Source: Tubiluchus corallicola (taxonomy: Eukaryota; Priapulida; Priapulimorpha; Priapulimorphida; Tubiluchidae). Taken from it: a stretch of 64,000 nt of DNA. Positions 14,401-25,247 of the stretch are shown in pieces (within the stretch, counting starts at the first letter, position 1; every line of letters starts with the position of its first letter). Under the pieces are notes generated by a model. That model did no database searches and was not told the origin of the DNA. It saw only the letters and a program-made list of their open reading frames with translations. Both the position numbers and the translations under genes were made by a program. The DNA lies in the NCBI GenBank assembly GCA_030141605.1, contig JAQGDQ010000436.1, positions 1-64,000 of the forward strand, given 5' to 3'.

Positions 14401-14870
14401 TTTATGTTATACAGTCTGGATAAGTTGGTCCAGATAACCCAATATTTCAGATAATTAGGGTCCGGTTAATCGAGATTCTACTGTAGTCAACGTTACCCTA
14501 CAAATTTTTAAATGCAATTTTTCACCTTTATTGTTGTTCCCAAAATTTCACATTTCACAGTACCAAAGACAAATAGGTGAGACTATGTGATCAAAACGGT
14601 AAAATGAATATCAGTCGATAGCTCGAAACATTTAACGTTGCTTGAAAACTCAGCTTACGCTTATAACTCTATTCTATGCAAATTTTAACATTCATTATTA
14701 TAAACAGTTACTTTAAGATTAGGATGCGGCTTCACCCCCTCCAAAGATTTGATACTCATGCAAAAAGGAGTAGTGTGGTCAGCTGCCCGTTGCTGCCTTT
14801 CCAGCGCGGGTAACACAATTGTCTTATTTTCGGTAAAAGAATGCCAATCCGTTTTACAGAAAGGCGCCAT
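2455..14870 (-). CDS. NPHP4: Nephrocystin-4, N-terminal part (exons 1-7 on this strand)
   Basis: Nephrocystin-4 is a scaffold of the ciliary transition zone that works with NPHP1 and RPGRIP1L. Exons, 5' to 3': 14712-14870 (start ATG at 14870), 7173-7316, 6582-6766, 6051-6262, 5118-5305, 3546-3718, 2455-2590. All phases agree (0,0,2,1,0,2,0). Diagnostic segments are HVRVHFYDITYRQFFGRSW (human HLRVSFFDVTYRHFFGRTW), FFHTPF...LSCGWGLFRLF, YTGSPRALL, LVPENVLLSS, LTITLYPSTDKFED, ERRVR-IGVHNGWCYIEEPQ and DPLFAVVFTLEYIIS. With the flipped exon at 1149-1379 the visible coding length is 476 codons, about a third of the roughly 1,400-residue human protein. The rest would lie left of the window. Intron 1 (7.4 kb) holds the Tigger-like element. 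No other family shows this order of segments. Confidence 0.9.
2720..3135 (+). mobile_element. Tigger/pogo-like MITE, copy 1 (416 bp)
   Basis: The left end is CAGTGTTCCCTCACTTATCG and the right end, reversed, CAGCGTTCCCTCGCTACTTC. TA is present on both sides. The interior is AT-rich and matches the element at 60434-61025 in opposite orientation, but lacks about 180 bp present there. CAGTGTTCCCTC ends with TA target sites are typical of Tc1/mariner-group (pogo/Tigger) non-autonomous elements. Confidence 0.85.
3880..3965 (+). repeat. tRNA-like SINE head (diverged)
   Basis: The sequence has an A-box-like stretch (TCGGTTAGGTGCTTGAACTG) and a B box (GAGTTCGAGTCTCAC) at tRNA-like spacing. A cloverleaf cannot be completed convincingly, so this is more likely a tRNA-derived SINE or pseudogene than a working tRNA. 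It lies in NPHP4 intron 5. Confidence 0.35.
4447..4793. mobile_element. hAT-like MITE (about 347 bp)
   Basis: The left end is CAGTGGCAGATTTAGGGGG and the right end, reversed, CAGGGGCGGATTTAGGC. There is no ORF. I do not see a clear 8-bp target duplication, so the copy is old or the borders are slightly off. It lies in NPHP4 intron 5. Confidence 0.6.
5697..5760 (+). repeat. 5S-rRNA-like SINE fragment
   Basis: GAAGTTAAGCAACACTGAGC followed by GAGTGAC reproduces, with mutations, the internal-promoter part of 5S rRNA. Similar diverged stretches recur in this window (8199, 24830, 39157, 45935, 47655, 57755, 58078, 62185). Confidence 0.5.
6870..6960 (-). repeat. tRNA-like SINE head (diverged)
   Basis: On the minus strand a B-box-like TTGGTTCGATTCC follows an A-box-like AAGATGTCAGCTTGTTC at tRNA-like distance. 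No full cloverleaf is evident. It lies in NPHP4 intron 2. Confidence 0.3.
8199..8400 (+). repeat. 5S-headed SINE copy with family tail
   Basis: A 5S-like piece (AATGGATAGGTGATTTCC) is followed by a tail with ACATCCGAACATG, ATCTCATCTTAAAG and CCGGTTCTGCC. The same tail appears, reversed, at 24830-25062 and, forward, at 20985-21110, which shows a shared interspersed family. Confidence 0.5.
8646..9000 (-). CDS. NPHP4: Alternative or duplicated NPHP4 first exon
   Basis: This is an open frame with ATGs at 9000, 8934 and 8838, and a strong donor (GTAAGA) after 8646. The part from the 8838 ATG, MPAFDETYASKKWSEIL and then VTAPFCFTLNSV, resembles both the human NPHP4 N-terminus and the exon at 14712-14870 (MAPFCKTDWHSF ... 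TTPFCMSIKSLEG). The donor leaves one base. It fits exon 2 if the acceptor at 7312 is used, 4 nt inside the phase-0 acceptor (7316) that suits the distal first exon. A weaker phase-0 donor (GTTAGT) lies just before it. This exon could be a second promoter's exon, a decayed duplicate, or the main start. Confidence 0.5.
9050..11600. other. NPHP4 intron 1, no confident gene
   Basis: The stretch is AT-rich with only short ORFs. A minus-strand open stretch at 9331-9531 (containing LDYIAKYAIIINVETG) has a plausible acceptor at its start but matches no family I recognise and has no visible partner exons. Nothing else stands out. Confidence 0.5.
12213..12572 (+). mobile_element. Long-TIR MITE, copy 2 (360 bp, internally deleted)
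   Basis: It starts TATATGTGTGGTTGCATAGC and ends ...TTTGCAAGCACATATA, so the inverted ends are well kept. It shares the left half of the family (to ATGGCTCT near 12537) and then jumps directly to the right end, a deletion of roughly 240-310 bp compared with the copies at 1569 and 51362. It is nested in the Tigger-like element. Confidence 0.8.
13613..14320. mobile_element. Nested TIR element (about 708 bp)
   Basis: The left end is GGGCGCGGAGTACACTACTA and the right end, reversed, GGGAGCGGAGTAGGACACTA. Both are followed by GCCGAAGTAGGAC, giving inverted repeats of more than 35 bp. No ORF and no clear target duplication. The superfamily is not assigned. Confidence 0.65.
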
Positions 14871-14884
14871 TGCTGTAAACAAAT

Positions 14885-16500
14885 TCTACTGATGCGTGAA
14901 TGCACAGTAGTTTGATGCATCACTCACTGAGTCTCAAAGTTTTTCTGCGACTTCGTCTAGATCAGAAGTGAAAGACTTTTTGATTGTGACTTCGATCCCA
15001 AGTCCAAAGTTTCCAATAAAAGTATTCTAAGATCACATGCACCACTAAACAGGTTAGCGTACTGTCATGATTTTTGCCCTCCTACCTTTCTCTCACTTCC
15101 ATTGATATTATTACCCAATTCTCAGTTACATTGTTAGGTGTAGTCTTCTACAAAAGCTCACATAATGCATAATAACTTTTACTACGATTAAGTAAGAAGA
15201 GTGTGTAAATAACCAAATGGTTGTACATTCTCCTCATACTTAGTTTATTTCAAATTTTATTGATGTGCTTGTGTTATGATAATGAAATAAATTTCATAGT
15301 TCATGACTGATTTTTGTGAATGCCAAATCTCAAAGTACAAAGTCTGGATAAATTTTATAGTGAAAGTTGACAACCTGAACGTGTTTTCCGTTCTGCTCGC
15401 CAGTTACAACCTGGCAGCCTGACATTCACAACCAATTCAGGCAATTTCTTTGCATGATCGCCGACATATTTATAGGTTTGTAAAAGAATTAATTTACCTC
15501 GTGGAATGTAGCTGCTGTAATTATAACAATCCTTCTTCAGGAACTGGGACTACTTCACTACAACAAAATGGGACTCAGTTAGAATTGAAACTAGTTGCAT
15601 TTGCTGCAAAGGAACTTGCAACTAAATTAAGTTCCATTTCAACTTTCACATACAGTTAACTTTTGCTATTTTTTCACATTTTTATATAATATCCGTGCTT
15701 TCTTTAGTTTGGCACCCTAGAAAAAAAACCATGTTAGTTGTTTTCAGGAATATTTAAGAGATGCCAGTTAGTTTGGGTAGTTCACCTTGGATTATTCAGT
15801 GCATAGCTTGGTGGGCAGAAAAGAGTGAAACAGTGCAATGAATGGGGAAGGAGCAAAGTTTCTTTTGGCGTAAGGGTCTTGGAACTAAAAGTAGTGCCTT
15901 TACTAAAAAGCTAGATGAACTAGGACCTTAAAGTTTCTTTTTTTCACAGAGGAACTCTGAACTGGAATTAGTTCCGTTTCTTTTCAAAGAACTAGGTCCT
16001 GAAACAGAGGACTTTTACAACTCTGCATGTTTATATGTTTAAGAGCTAAAATGAGAGATAAGCCTTCATTTAATTTTAAAACTTTTATAATCTGCATTTT
16101 CTAGAATTAATCGACTATCATAACATTTTGTACAACTACCAAAAACTACAAAATCGGATTTCCAATGTTAAAAATATTGTTGCTATAATAAACGTTATCT
16201 TTATTTTTAACACAAGCACTAGACTAACATAATACACTTCTAAGACTAGTAAATTAACTCAAGGAAAATTCTAAGCAAGCCATTATGTAAACTTTTTTAG
16301 CAAACACAGATCAGATAGGCCCATATTCATTACAAAAACTATGGTCCAGTTGAGTATACAACTGATCTATGTGATTGAAACAGCTATGCTACTGAGGCAC
16401 TGGACCATATTTAATAGCATTTGAAACTGTTGATTAAAACTGGCTGAAAGAATGTCTTCTGGAAGGCCTGTCTGCAATGGTGCTATATCCAAAACTAGGG
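14885..16500. other. Intergenic stretch upstream of NPHP4
   Basis: No convincing exon on either strand. This should contain the NPHP4 promoter and any 5' UTR, but no core promoter motif can be picked out with confidence. Confidence 0.5.
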
Positions 16501-16505
16501 CCAGA

Positions 16506-16990
16506 TTACCACTTACTAGCCAAATTAGAAATTCTGAGATGGCGAATTGGCGATCGGCGTGCGTTGGCTGCCCTTAACAAATTTCTGTTACTAAACAGGC
16601 TATCAAAAAACGAGCCCTGTCTTCCATTAATGAGAATGGTAAATTGTGGAGGGACAGTCCCATCCTGATTGGCTTTATTATAAAAAGAATGACGTGGCTG
16701 AATCTTGAAGTTCTTTTGACTCAAACCACCATGATAGAAACCTGGTGACTGAGAACTGGTATGTCTTTCAGTTAAACTGGGCAACGGTCTTCTGTTGGCA
16801 GTCTCGTGAGGCAATGGAATATATGTGTTGGTGGTTTTTGTAATGACACGTGGCTGTCTGTTGCTGTCTCTAGAAGAGTAGTATGTGCAGGATTGAAAAT
16901 GTGGAACCCCACTGTTTGAATTCATCTTTGGCAAAGTACATCTCGAAATTCTTTTATTTGAGTTGCTGGTTCTCCTGGTATTTTTGTTAT
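16506..16990 (-). CDS. Possible alternative terminal exon of the secreted-protein gene
   Basis: This is an open frame of about 160 codons to a TAA at 16506. There is no ATG until well inside it, and it is preceded by a strong pyrimidine tract ending TTTTTAG (exon start 16990), so it reads as a 3' exon. A second AG sixteen bases in (exon start 16974) accepts phase 2, the phase left by the exon ending at 18571, so it could be an alternative to 18140-18443. The first acceptor would need phase 1. The encoded tail is basic, rich in N, S, R and P, with VPPQFTILINGRQGSFFDSL near the end. It might instead belong to a separate gene whose 5' exons I did not find. Confidence 0.4.
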
Positions 16991-17069
16991 CTAAAAACAA
17001 CAAAAAGAAAAGCTTAATGCAAATTATCAATGTTTCTGACAAATAAACGAACTGGGGATTTTGCACACT

Positions 17070-18139
17070 TGGCCATCTGACTTTGTTAGTTGCTTATCGT
17101 AGATGACAAAAATATACCTAAACGACAGCAACAGCCACACTGCAGCAACTTCTTGAAACTAGTTGTCTAGCAGTTTTTGACATAAAAAATATCTTCTACC
17201 TTATTTTAAAGTCCAAACTTGCCCCTTATGCAACCCAGATGTATTGATGTATTCTAAGCCACAAGGCTGACAGAAGTTAAAAATCCATACTACTAACGCT
17301 GACATTGTAGTGTATCACTTATCATTACTATCTGAGGTGCAACAGATTCAAAATTTACAAGTATAATTCAGTTCCTGGCATTTTGATCATCCATTCGACA
17401 AATTAGCAGTAATTGTCAAAAAAAGTGCACTGTGTACATACGTGTGATTATAGAAAAAACCTGAACTAATATTAGTAAAATTTAATTAAAAGCAACTGTG
17501 AGTCTGTGTCAATGATTCTATAAATAGGAATCAGACCAAGACATCAACTAGGCCTCTTTAAATAAAATTGTGCGTATGCCTATGTAATAAAAGGGTAACT
17601 AAATAATAATAAGAAATGATGACAATGCGAATTCTACCAAAGGCATTTGATTACTCTGTGACTCCTGCTCTAAAACTAGTGAATACAGCAACTCTAGTCA
17701 TTGCAAACTGCACTTCTAATACCATAGAATAGAGAACGTCTGTATGCAGTAATTAATAACTGTTAATAATATCTGCACTAAACAGCAGTAGTTTATGTTT
17801 TTTCCATAAATCTAACATTATAAACCAGAATTCCTAATAAGCCAGCTAAAGGATACTGACACATTACGACTTTTATTATTCGTTTTTGTGATTTTCAACC
17901 TTTCTAATGGGTTTTCGCCCATTCTGTAAAAACTGCAGGTATGTCAAAGAAAATGCATTTGAAGAAAAAAGTGCACTGTTTATTTGTATGTTAAAAGTTC
18001 CACTGCTTTCATTGCTAATAATTTTTGTGGTTACATTTTAGTCGCAAGTGTGTCACTATCCAAAAATTAAGAAAGCAATATGATAACCATCACCTAAGGA
18101 ATTAAAGTCCATCAACACCTGGTTTGTAATGACTATTTT
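17070..18139. other. No feature seen
   Basis: AT-rich DNA between the two candidate terminal exons. It would be intron if the 16990 exon is spliced to the gene at 18571-21348. No coding exon or repeat is recognised. Confidence 0.5.
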
Positions 18140-21100
18140 CTACTGGTAGAAGCCTAATGGTGTACCGTCGATGTCTGGACCTCCGTAGCGTGGATCAATT
18201 GAAGAAGGTGGGATAAACTCTCCTCTGCCATCGCCAAACTGAGGTCCTGGTGGATAGCCAGGTCCTTGTACATATCTGGGATCAAATCCTTCAGGGCCCC
18301 GTGAAGGAACTTGATGAGGAACGCGGCGGTTGTTTGGAATAAGAACAATCCGCCTTTCAAATTGACCATTGCGAGTTGGAAGAATGAGAGCAACTGGTGT
18401 TACGTCACGTTGTGGACCCACAAAACTCTGCCCTTGAGACGACCTAGAAACGTTTTGTAAACTTGTAAGTGTCATATCATATACCTAAGGACATAGTGAA
18501 ATCTTAGCAACTATTTGCAATAAGTTCGCAAAACAGTTTTGCAAAACAGAATGGAGAAAGAATTTCTTACCCTGCAAACGGAAATGCCGACTCTTCTTGA
18601 TCATCATTGTTATATTTGTAATCACCTTCTTGTGCATCAAGGTATTCACTTGGACTGGGATATCTTTCAGCCCCTGGAGCAAACTGTCTTGGTGGCAAAT
18701 CTGAAGGTGACAGCCGTCTAACGGAACCTCCGGGAAATTCAAATCGAGAAGATTGAGCGGGTATGGGCGGTTGCTGGTAAGTAATACCAACATTTGCTAT
18801 ACTGTCTCTACTTCCAGTTCTACTATTCGATACTACTACTTGATCAGTAACGTCTCTGTTTTGCGGGATCCGTTGTATTCTTGTTTGGCCTGGGCGAATG
18901 GCTCGTCTTGGCAGTAAGAAAAATGGTGCTGGACCATTTTGTTGTCCAAGCTGAAGGCCTGTTGGGCGACCCGGTGTTTGGATTGTAATTCCACTTGTTT
19001 GGCGGCCGTTCTGGCTACGTCCAGATGGTATTTGACCTTGGAATCTGCTTCTGAGAACTTGGTCACGAATTACTGGATTAAATCTTGGTTGGTTGTCAGC
19101 ATGTTCTGGCCCAACAAAGAAGCCACCTTGTCTTGGTCCATTATTATTTCGTACTAAATGAGGTGGCAAATCACTGAACGGATTGGCTTGTTGACTTCTC
19201 AGTGGGCCTTGTGGGAAAGTGTTTTGTGAACTAAACGATGTTGGCCCTCGTCCAAATCCTGGTGGAACCTTTGGGAACTGATTACTACTTTGTGGTCTTG
19301 AAAACTGCAGCCTTGGGTCAACATTAAAGTTATTCCCTCCAATGCTTGCTCGTTCATTATTTGGGCCAGAAAAGCCTCCCTCGGAGCCTCTTGTCGACTG
19401 TTGTTGAGGTCCTACAGGAAACGGCCCTCGTGCATTTTGGCCAAAGTCACGACCAACAAAAGAGCTTGCAAATGAATTTCCTCTATTATCTGAATTGTCA
19501 GTATTGGCTCTGTTGTTTGAAATGCCAAACAGATCTAGCGACGGTACTATATCATCTTGGCCATCAAGAACATTATCAGTGGTGTCTTCTCTAGCTGGTA
19601 GAGGTGGCACATTATCAAGTGGAACTAACTGTTGTCCCTTGCCATCATTTCCATTAGCTCTGCCATTAGAAAACAATGGTGGTAGAGCAGCAGGTAAGAA
19701 ACTTTCATCTCCTGTGTCATCATCACCATCATCATTTTCATTTTCTGGCAATGGCGACAATCCAAAATTAGTACCTGGAGGTATAAATAAGACGGGTGGT
19801 TCTTGATTATCGCTGATTAAAACGGGCTGAGACACGTCTGGTGGACTTGCATGATCTGATGTTTCAAAAGGAGGATCAATTTCATCCTCGTCAGTAATTT
19901 CACTCTCCTCATCTCGTGGATCACTGATATCGCCTGCAGTCTCAGAAAATCTAACAGAAAGCCCGGGTGGTAAGAAGGCTGGAACATACTCTGGTCTGTT
20001 GTAAATGATTTCATCATCAGAATTCTCTTCATCCACTTGCGATGTTGGAGGAAATCCAGGCGGTAGAAATACTACAGGTGCATCTTGATTTGTCTTTACA
20101 CTCACGTCATGGGTCTTCTCATCTACAACTGCCCTCTGGTCTTCGTCACTTGTTTCGTCTGCATCATCCTCTTGTGTGTCATCTATTGTAATTGGTGGCC
20201 CTCCACCTAAGATTCTTGGAGGGAAAAACCCAAAAGGAATTTCAGGCTGTATATCTGTTGCACCTGATTGGCGATTTGGTGTTGGAACACTGTCTACTTC
20301 AGGTGGTATGCTAAATTCTTGCCTAATTTGAGAACTGCTAGGTTGTCTTGAATTCTTTTCTGCGAAAGGTGGAGACTGATCAGATTCCGGCAAAACAGGT
20401 GCACCATGCAGCAAAAGTGGCAAAAATTTTGGCGGCATAGGATCGGTATCTTCTTCTGCATTTTCAGCACCTTCATTTGCCGTTCCCACGCGATATTCCG
20501 GACTTATCCTCGCCAGTTCTGGAGGTAGTACAGCAAAAGGAGGAAAACTGTCATGAATGGCGTCATCATTATTTTCTACATCAGTTTCTGACAGAGGTGG
20601 TTTTTCCACATCTTGAACTTTAGGATGCTGTTGCACGGTCTCATCAACATCTGATGACTTTAAACTGGTTTCAATACTGGCAGTGTCCGGTAAAACTGCA
20701 GGTTCAGATTTTTTGACAGCAATGACTGGTTGCTGATTTTTGCTTCGGTTCCTGTCAAAAAATGTGGTGACGGGAACAGGAAAGCCATCCACTTTCTGCC
20801 CAAGACTAAAGAAGAAGGGTCGTCGCCTATCTTTAGGTCTATCCAGTGTTCCAGCACTTATTAGAACAATCTGAAATTACAAATCAAAGAGAACGTATAC
20901 ATGCGTTATGAAATTTGTGATCACTTTGTAAGGGCAGTTTGGCTGCGTAATAATTATTTTCTTGTGTGGCAATTTACCTCATTGAAGAGGATCCATACAC
21001 ATCCGAACAATGCCAACACACCTCTGTCGGGTCAGTTACTCGTCTTAGAGGATTAGTCTTTACAATATGCAAAAGAACCAGTCCTGCCACATACGTACAT

Positions 21101-21348
21101 TTCAAGTAGGTTCTACAATTAATGTAGAATGCGTTGCACGAAACTGTGTAGAAAAGACAATAGTCTTACATTACATTGATCAACTATTTTGATTTGCTTT
21201 TTCGTACTTGATTCCAAAACTGTTTGTGGATATACAAAAACAGCCAAGTACACATACAGTAGCTACAATTGGAAACTGTGTTCTCGCAATTACATACCTG
21301 CACTACAGCGACCAACAGCACAAGTTGTGCACCCACGGATGTGTTCAT
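18140..21348 (-). CDS. Secreted acidic, proline-rich protein of unknown family (884 aa)
   Basis: Three exons: 21298-21348 (start ATG, phase 0), 18571-20870 (2300 nt, ends phase 2), 18140-18443 (ends TAG). Exon 1 and the start of exon 2 together give a signal peptide, MNTSVGAQLVLLVAVVQ + IVLISAG, then a basic RPKDRRR patch. Roughly residues 50-420 alternate hydrophobic proline motifs (AVLPPE, FFPPRI, FLPPGFPP, FLPPGLS, FIPPGT, ALPPLF) with blocks rich in D and E. Residues from about 430 on are rich in N, Q, G, R, P and F. I see no cysteine pattern, transmembrane segment or known domain. The composition is that of an extracellular matrix or secreted disordered protein. The function is unknown and I do not assign one. 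The splicing of the signal peptide across the 427-bp intron strongly supports the model. Confidence 0.75.
20985..21110 (+). repeat. SINE tail fragment
   Basis: It carries ACATCCGAACAATGCC, CACACCTC and CCAGTCCTGCCAC in the same order as the tail at 8283-8390. It lies in intron 1 of the secreted-protein gene. Confidence 0.4.
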
Positions 21349-21889
21349 GGTCACCGTTGTGTGTCTTATTAACCTGCAAAACGTCATCAACAAACACGTA
21401 AAAGACAATTTGAAATGCGACGAGCTACGCCTTGTTAAAGAGTAACTGTTAGAGTTCTAGGTTTTATTAGCAGGACAACTATTTCGTACGAAACTGCTTT
21501 CTCCGGCAGGGCAGTCCGTAGCATGGCCTGTAGTAATAGTGAAAACTTCATTACCTTCTATTATTTTCATGCATTTATAATTGTTTTCATAAGCGGCGAC
21601 GAGAAACATTTTCGTTTCGTGAACGTAACTATAACTACTTTTTACCAAACGCAGTTCGGAGCTGTGGATGGGATGAAATCCCCCATGAGTATGCAGCCCA
21701 TAGGATTGATAGGAAAATCAGCGGAGTTATGGTGGGTTCATCCCAAATGCTGTCTCCAGTGCATATGCTTTTTTCCTAATGCTTAAACAGTTTTGTAATA
21801 TAACACGGGAAGCGGTTGTATCACCTCTGCCTCCATCTACAAGGACTACTATTGACTTAGTAAAAACTAATGCAACTTTTAAATTATAT

Positions 21890-21927
21890 ACACACACACA
21901 CACACACACAAGCACACACGCACACAC

Positions 21928-22007
<80 letters not shown>
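21890..22007. repeat. (AC)n microsatellite
   Basis: About 118 bp of near-perfect AC dinucleotide, interrupted near 21910-21930. It makes spurious Thr-His and Cys-Val reading frames on the two strands. Confidence 0.98.
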
Positions 22008-22009
<2 letters not shown>

Positions 22010-22962
22010 CAGCAATCACTGCATTACTACAAACATATTATGATAATTGCTGCTATTATAATACGAACTATATGTCAAGGCTAAACTAACATCGTTTGTT
22101 TTTTCCGGGGTTTGATCGGCACTTGAAAATTATCCTGCAATTTCACACGTCGTGAAATTATGCGTTAGAGAATGGATACTTCTAAACAACGTAATTGCAA
22201 AAAAAATTATGAGGAGGTAAGACTCCCTTTGGCGTCTGTAGAATACGCATACTTATCAATCTGGACATTCGCTAAAACAATTACTTATTTAAAATCTCTG
22301 CATTTACTAAGGCATTTAATTTTAAGTATACCAGGCTCGAAGGGAGCTTAAAAGCTTAAAATTGTGCTCATTTCAGTATTAAGTGTTTCTTTAAGTTAAA
22401 GTTGTGTGTAAAATGCGCGTCTTTGTTTGTTTATTTGACTTCAAACTATCCAATACTATTACTATTAATAAATCTTGCAAAAAGTTTAGTTAGCTATCCT
22501 ATCAAGAAAAAATAACAGCTGCTTATAAACAGGCAGGAAAAGATTATTTCTTTTGGGCATGCGCAGCTGAAACGTTTAGAAATTCCTGATCATTTTGCAC
22601 TCGAGTTTCTTCCAGACAATTCTGGAAAAGTAATGCGTAGTTTTTCCCTGCCCTGAAGCTAGTACAGAAAATTAGGTTACCTGTCATTAGAAGGTGTCCT
22701 AGGGAGAACGAGATGTCACGTGTACTAGTACATGTCAGAGGCACTACGTGCAATGTTTGAGTAATATTGATCATCAGTGGATTAACGTCAGGCTTCAGCG
22801 TGTTCAATCCAGGATATCTTTTGTGTTGTTTACATGCTATTCAGATGGACGTATTTGGTATTATTTGATAAACGAACAAGTTTGGAGCAGTAATTTCAAG
22901 GTGTCAATTGAGTGTTTTTCTCTGGCTGTACCGCCATAGGTATCAATATCAATTTACAGTGA

Positions 22963-23075
22963 ATTGCTATTACTTATACTGGATAGTATGATTGCTATTA
23001 CTTATATTGGATAGTATGTTTGCTATTACTTATATTGGATAGTATGTTTGCTATTACTTATATTGGATAGTATGT
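22963..23075. repeat. 28-bp tandem repeat, 4 copies
   Basis: The unit is TTGCTATTACTTATATTGGA plus TAGTATGT, nearly identical in four successive copies. It is intergenic. Confidence 0.95.
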
Positions 23076-24829
23076 ACACGTGCACACGTATATACATGTA
23101 GGTATCATGTGTTGATAGCTGAGTGTAAAATACCTATTTAACATTTGCAGGAAAAAATGTGCTTAGCAAAGCTCCAACCACAATTTCAGCAAAGCTACCT
23201 AGTGAACCTGCTGTTAGCCAACATCAGCGCTTATACAACTTAACATCAGTCATAGATAATAGTACGTACAGTAATTAAATTAGTTGCGGGAAGACGTGGG
23301 AGCTTTGAATCGCTCTAAACAAGAGCTTGTAAAGTTCATTTACAGTTGTGAAGACAGCGCATGCATTGTAGGTTGTTTTTTGAACAACTTCTCACAAGCC
23401 CCAGGGCAATGTCGTGATTTATAACTAGATTTAATCGTCATGAAATTCCATGATGGTCTAAAGATCTGCTAAGATAACATCTTACTGGATAAATTAATGA
23501 ATGTAAGAAAAACTAAGAACTAGATGGAAGTCTTGACATTTCAGCTTGTGCATGAATCGTGAGTTTGTGTTGATAAGCATTTTATCAAAAAATATAAACT
23601 TATAATAATCACTGTCTTTGTGACTGTGATCCTTATGTTTTGCGCATTGTATAATCTGAGCACAAAGCAATTTCTATGGCACACAGGTAGACCTACCTTA
23701 CTTTTGTTGATCACAAGTTACGATAAGTTTCGTTTTTGAATCTTTTTTCGCTTAATTACAACTTCAAAAGTAGAAAAAGAAAACGTCGCGCTAGTAACCT
23801 TAACGCCATATGTTTTGAGGTCTGACCTACCTGTCTTGTAAAAAGAATTATTACGGTAATAATTAACATCACTCAACAAAAAAATCTTTACCAAAAACAA
23901 CGTTTCAGTTTGTCAGGCACTGGTATCGTTATCATCGGACAGTGAAAAATAATAGCTGTTAGTCTGTTGTTGAAGTATTGCTTTTAACAAGTTTCATTTT
24001 ATTGTGGGGATAATAAATATTACTGAAATGATATTTAAATCTATTGTTAGAAAGAAATGTGACCAGCAGTTATATTGTTTAACACTTGTTTCAAGGGTCT
24101 AACCTTAACGTTTGGTCATTTTTATATAGGGAATTTCAGGGTCACTATTTTAGTTTCGTTTTCTTTCCTTCTTCCGCCAGCAGTTTAAACATTATTAGTT
24201 ATCTAGTTAAGCATCTCTTTTTGTCAAGACGTTATTGGTATTTCGTGTGTTAGAAAGACTCATTTGAAAAAGTCTAAGCATAGATAAATAAAGCAATATA
24301 ACTTTTACAAAAAAGAAGAAAGAAACCAGTATATTTGCAAATATAACAGAATTAAATTTCTTCAAATTCGTTAAAGTCGCTAACGCTTTACGTGAATCCA
24401 CAAGAGTTGGCTTAATTCCATTCATCGCTAACCTTTTTAGTTTTAATTGTATCTCCATGTTTCACTGTGCAGCTTTTTAACTACTTGCTTCATTCACGGA
24501 ACAAAGTGAAATTATCTTTCTCAACGCGCGTCATCTTACCTTTAGAATTTTGGTCGCGTTGGAGAGAACCGTGTCAATGGAACACAAACTTTCTCTTCAC
24601 CAGTTTCCAGTGGAACGTTTATGTACAAAACATGAACACTGCAGCCTGCGACGGTCTATACTAAACTATACTTATGTATGAAAAAGCGTTCATGCGTTGA
24701 GAGAATTAAAATGACCTCGTACTAGACTTTCACTAGCCAGTAAATTTCCATATAGTATAATAATAAAGGTTACATGGCAAAGTTTATTAACAGCGAATGC
24801 ACGGTTTTTCATATACAAGTCGGCACTTT

Positions 24830-25062
24830 GTAAACCAAGATCAAGCATACGCAAGTATGATTAAGGCAGGACCGGAGCCTTTCTCGTAATAGTAACTTAA
24901 GATGAAATACTGAGTCACCCAAAGTGTCTTCGCCACGTTCGGACATGAATACACTCTTTTTCGATGATATGAATAGGCAGGACAATATGGAAGATACAAA
25001 CCCAGTGCCCCCATCCATTTAATGGCATGGTTGGTGTTGCTTAACTATTGTCACTAAACACA
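24830..25062 (-). repeat. 5S-headed SINE copy
   Basis: On the minus strand AGTTAAGCAACACCAACCAT and AATGGATGGGGG (5S-like) are followed by GGGTTTGTATCTTCC, ATGTCCGAACGTGGC and CCGGTCCTGCC. It is the best-preserved member of the diverged family in this window, with head and tail both recognisable. Confidence 0.55.
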
Positions 25063-25247
25063 TATTTCTTAACAACAGTAACATGCAAGTTGTTTTATGA
25101 ATGACCTGTTGCTCTCATTTCTAGGCACAACATTTTAGCGCAACTGTATTTATAATATGCACATGCATTAAAAATACTTCAGCTGGGACCTTTAGCTGGT
25201 ACGACTAAATCAGTTTCTGATTCTGTCAGCCACCCAGTCGCTCTTAC

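Larger units (their letters stand above)
11604..14483. mobile_element. Tigger/pogo-like DNA transposon, about 2.9 kb, with nested insertions
   Basis: The left end is CAGTACAACCCGAGTTATCC and the right end, reversed, CAGTAGAATCTCGATTAACC, both running on into GGAC. TA flanks both ends. The length suits an element that once carried a transposase, but no long transposase frame survives; the longest inner frames are about 60-107 codons. Two other elements sit inside it (12213-12572 and 13613-14320). The whole lies in the 7.4-kb first intron of NPHP4, just downstream of the distal first exon. Confidence 0.75.

Noticed and set aside
16506-17066. Single-exon 186-residue secreted peptide with a hydrophobic start
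   Set aside because: The apparent start codon is GTG and the hydrophobic stretch is the pyrimidine tract of a splice acceptor, so it is a 3' exon.
18539-19806. Plus-strand frames opposite the secreted-protein exon
   Set aside because: They are shadow frames; the minus strand has a signal peptide, splice sites and one 2.3-kb open exon.
21727-22084. Cys-Val and Thr-His frames
   Set aside because: They come from the AC dinucleotide repeat.
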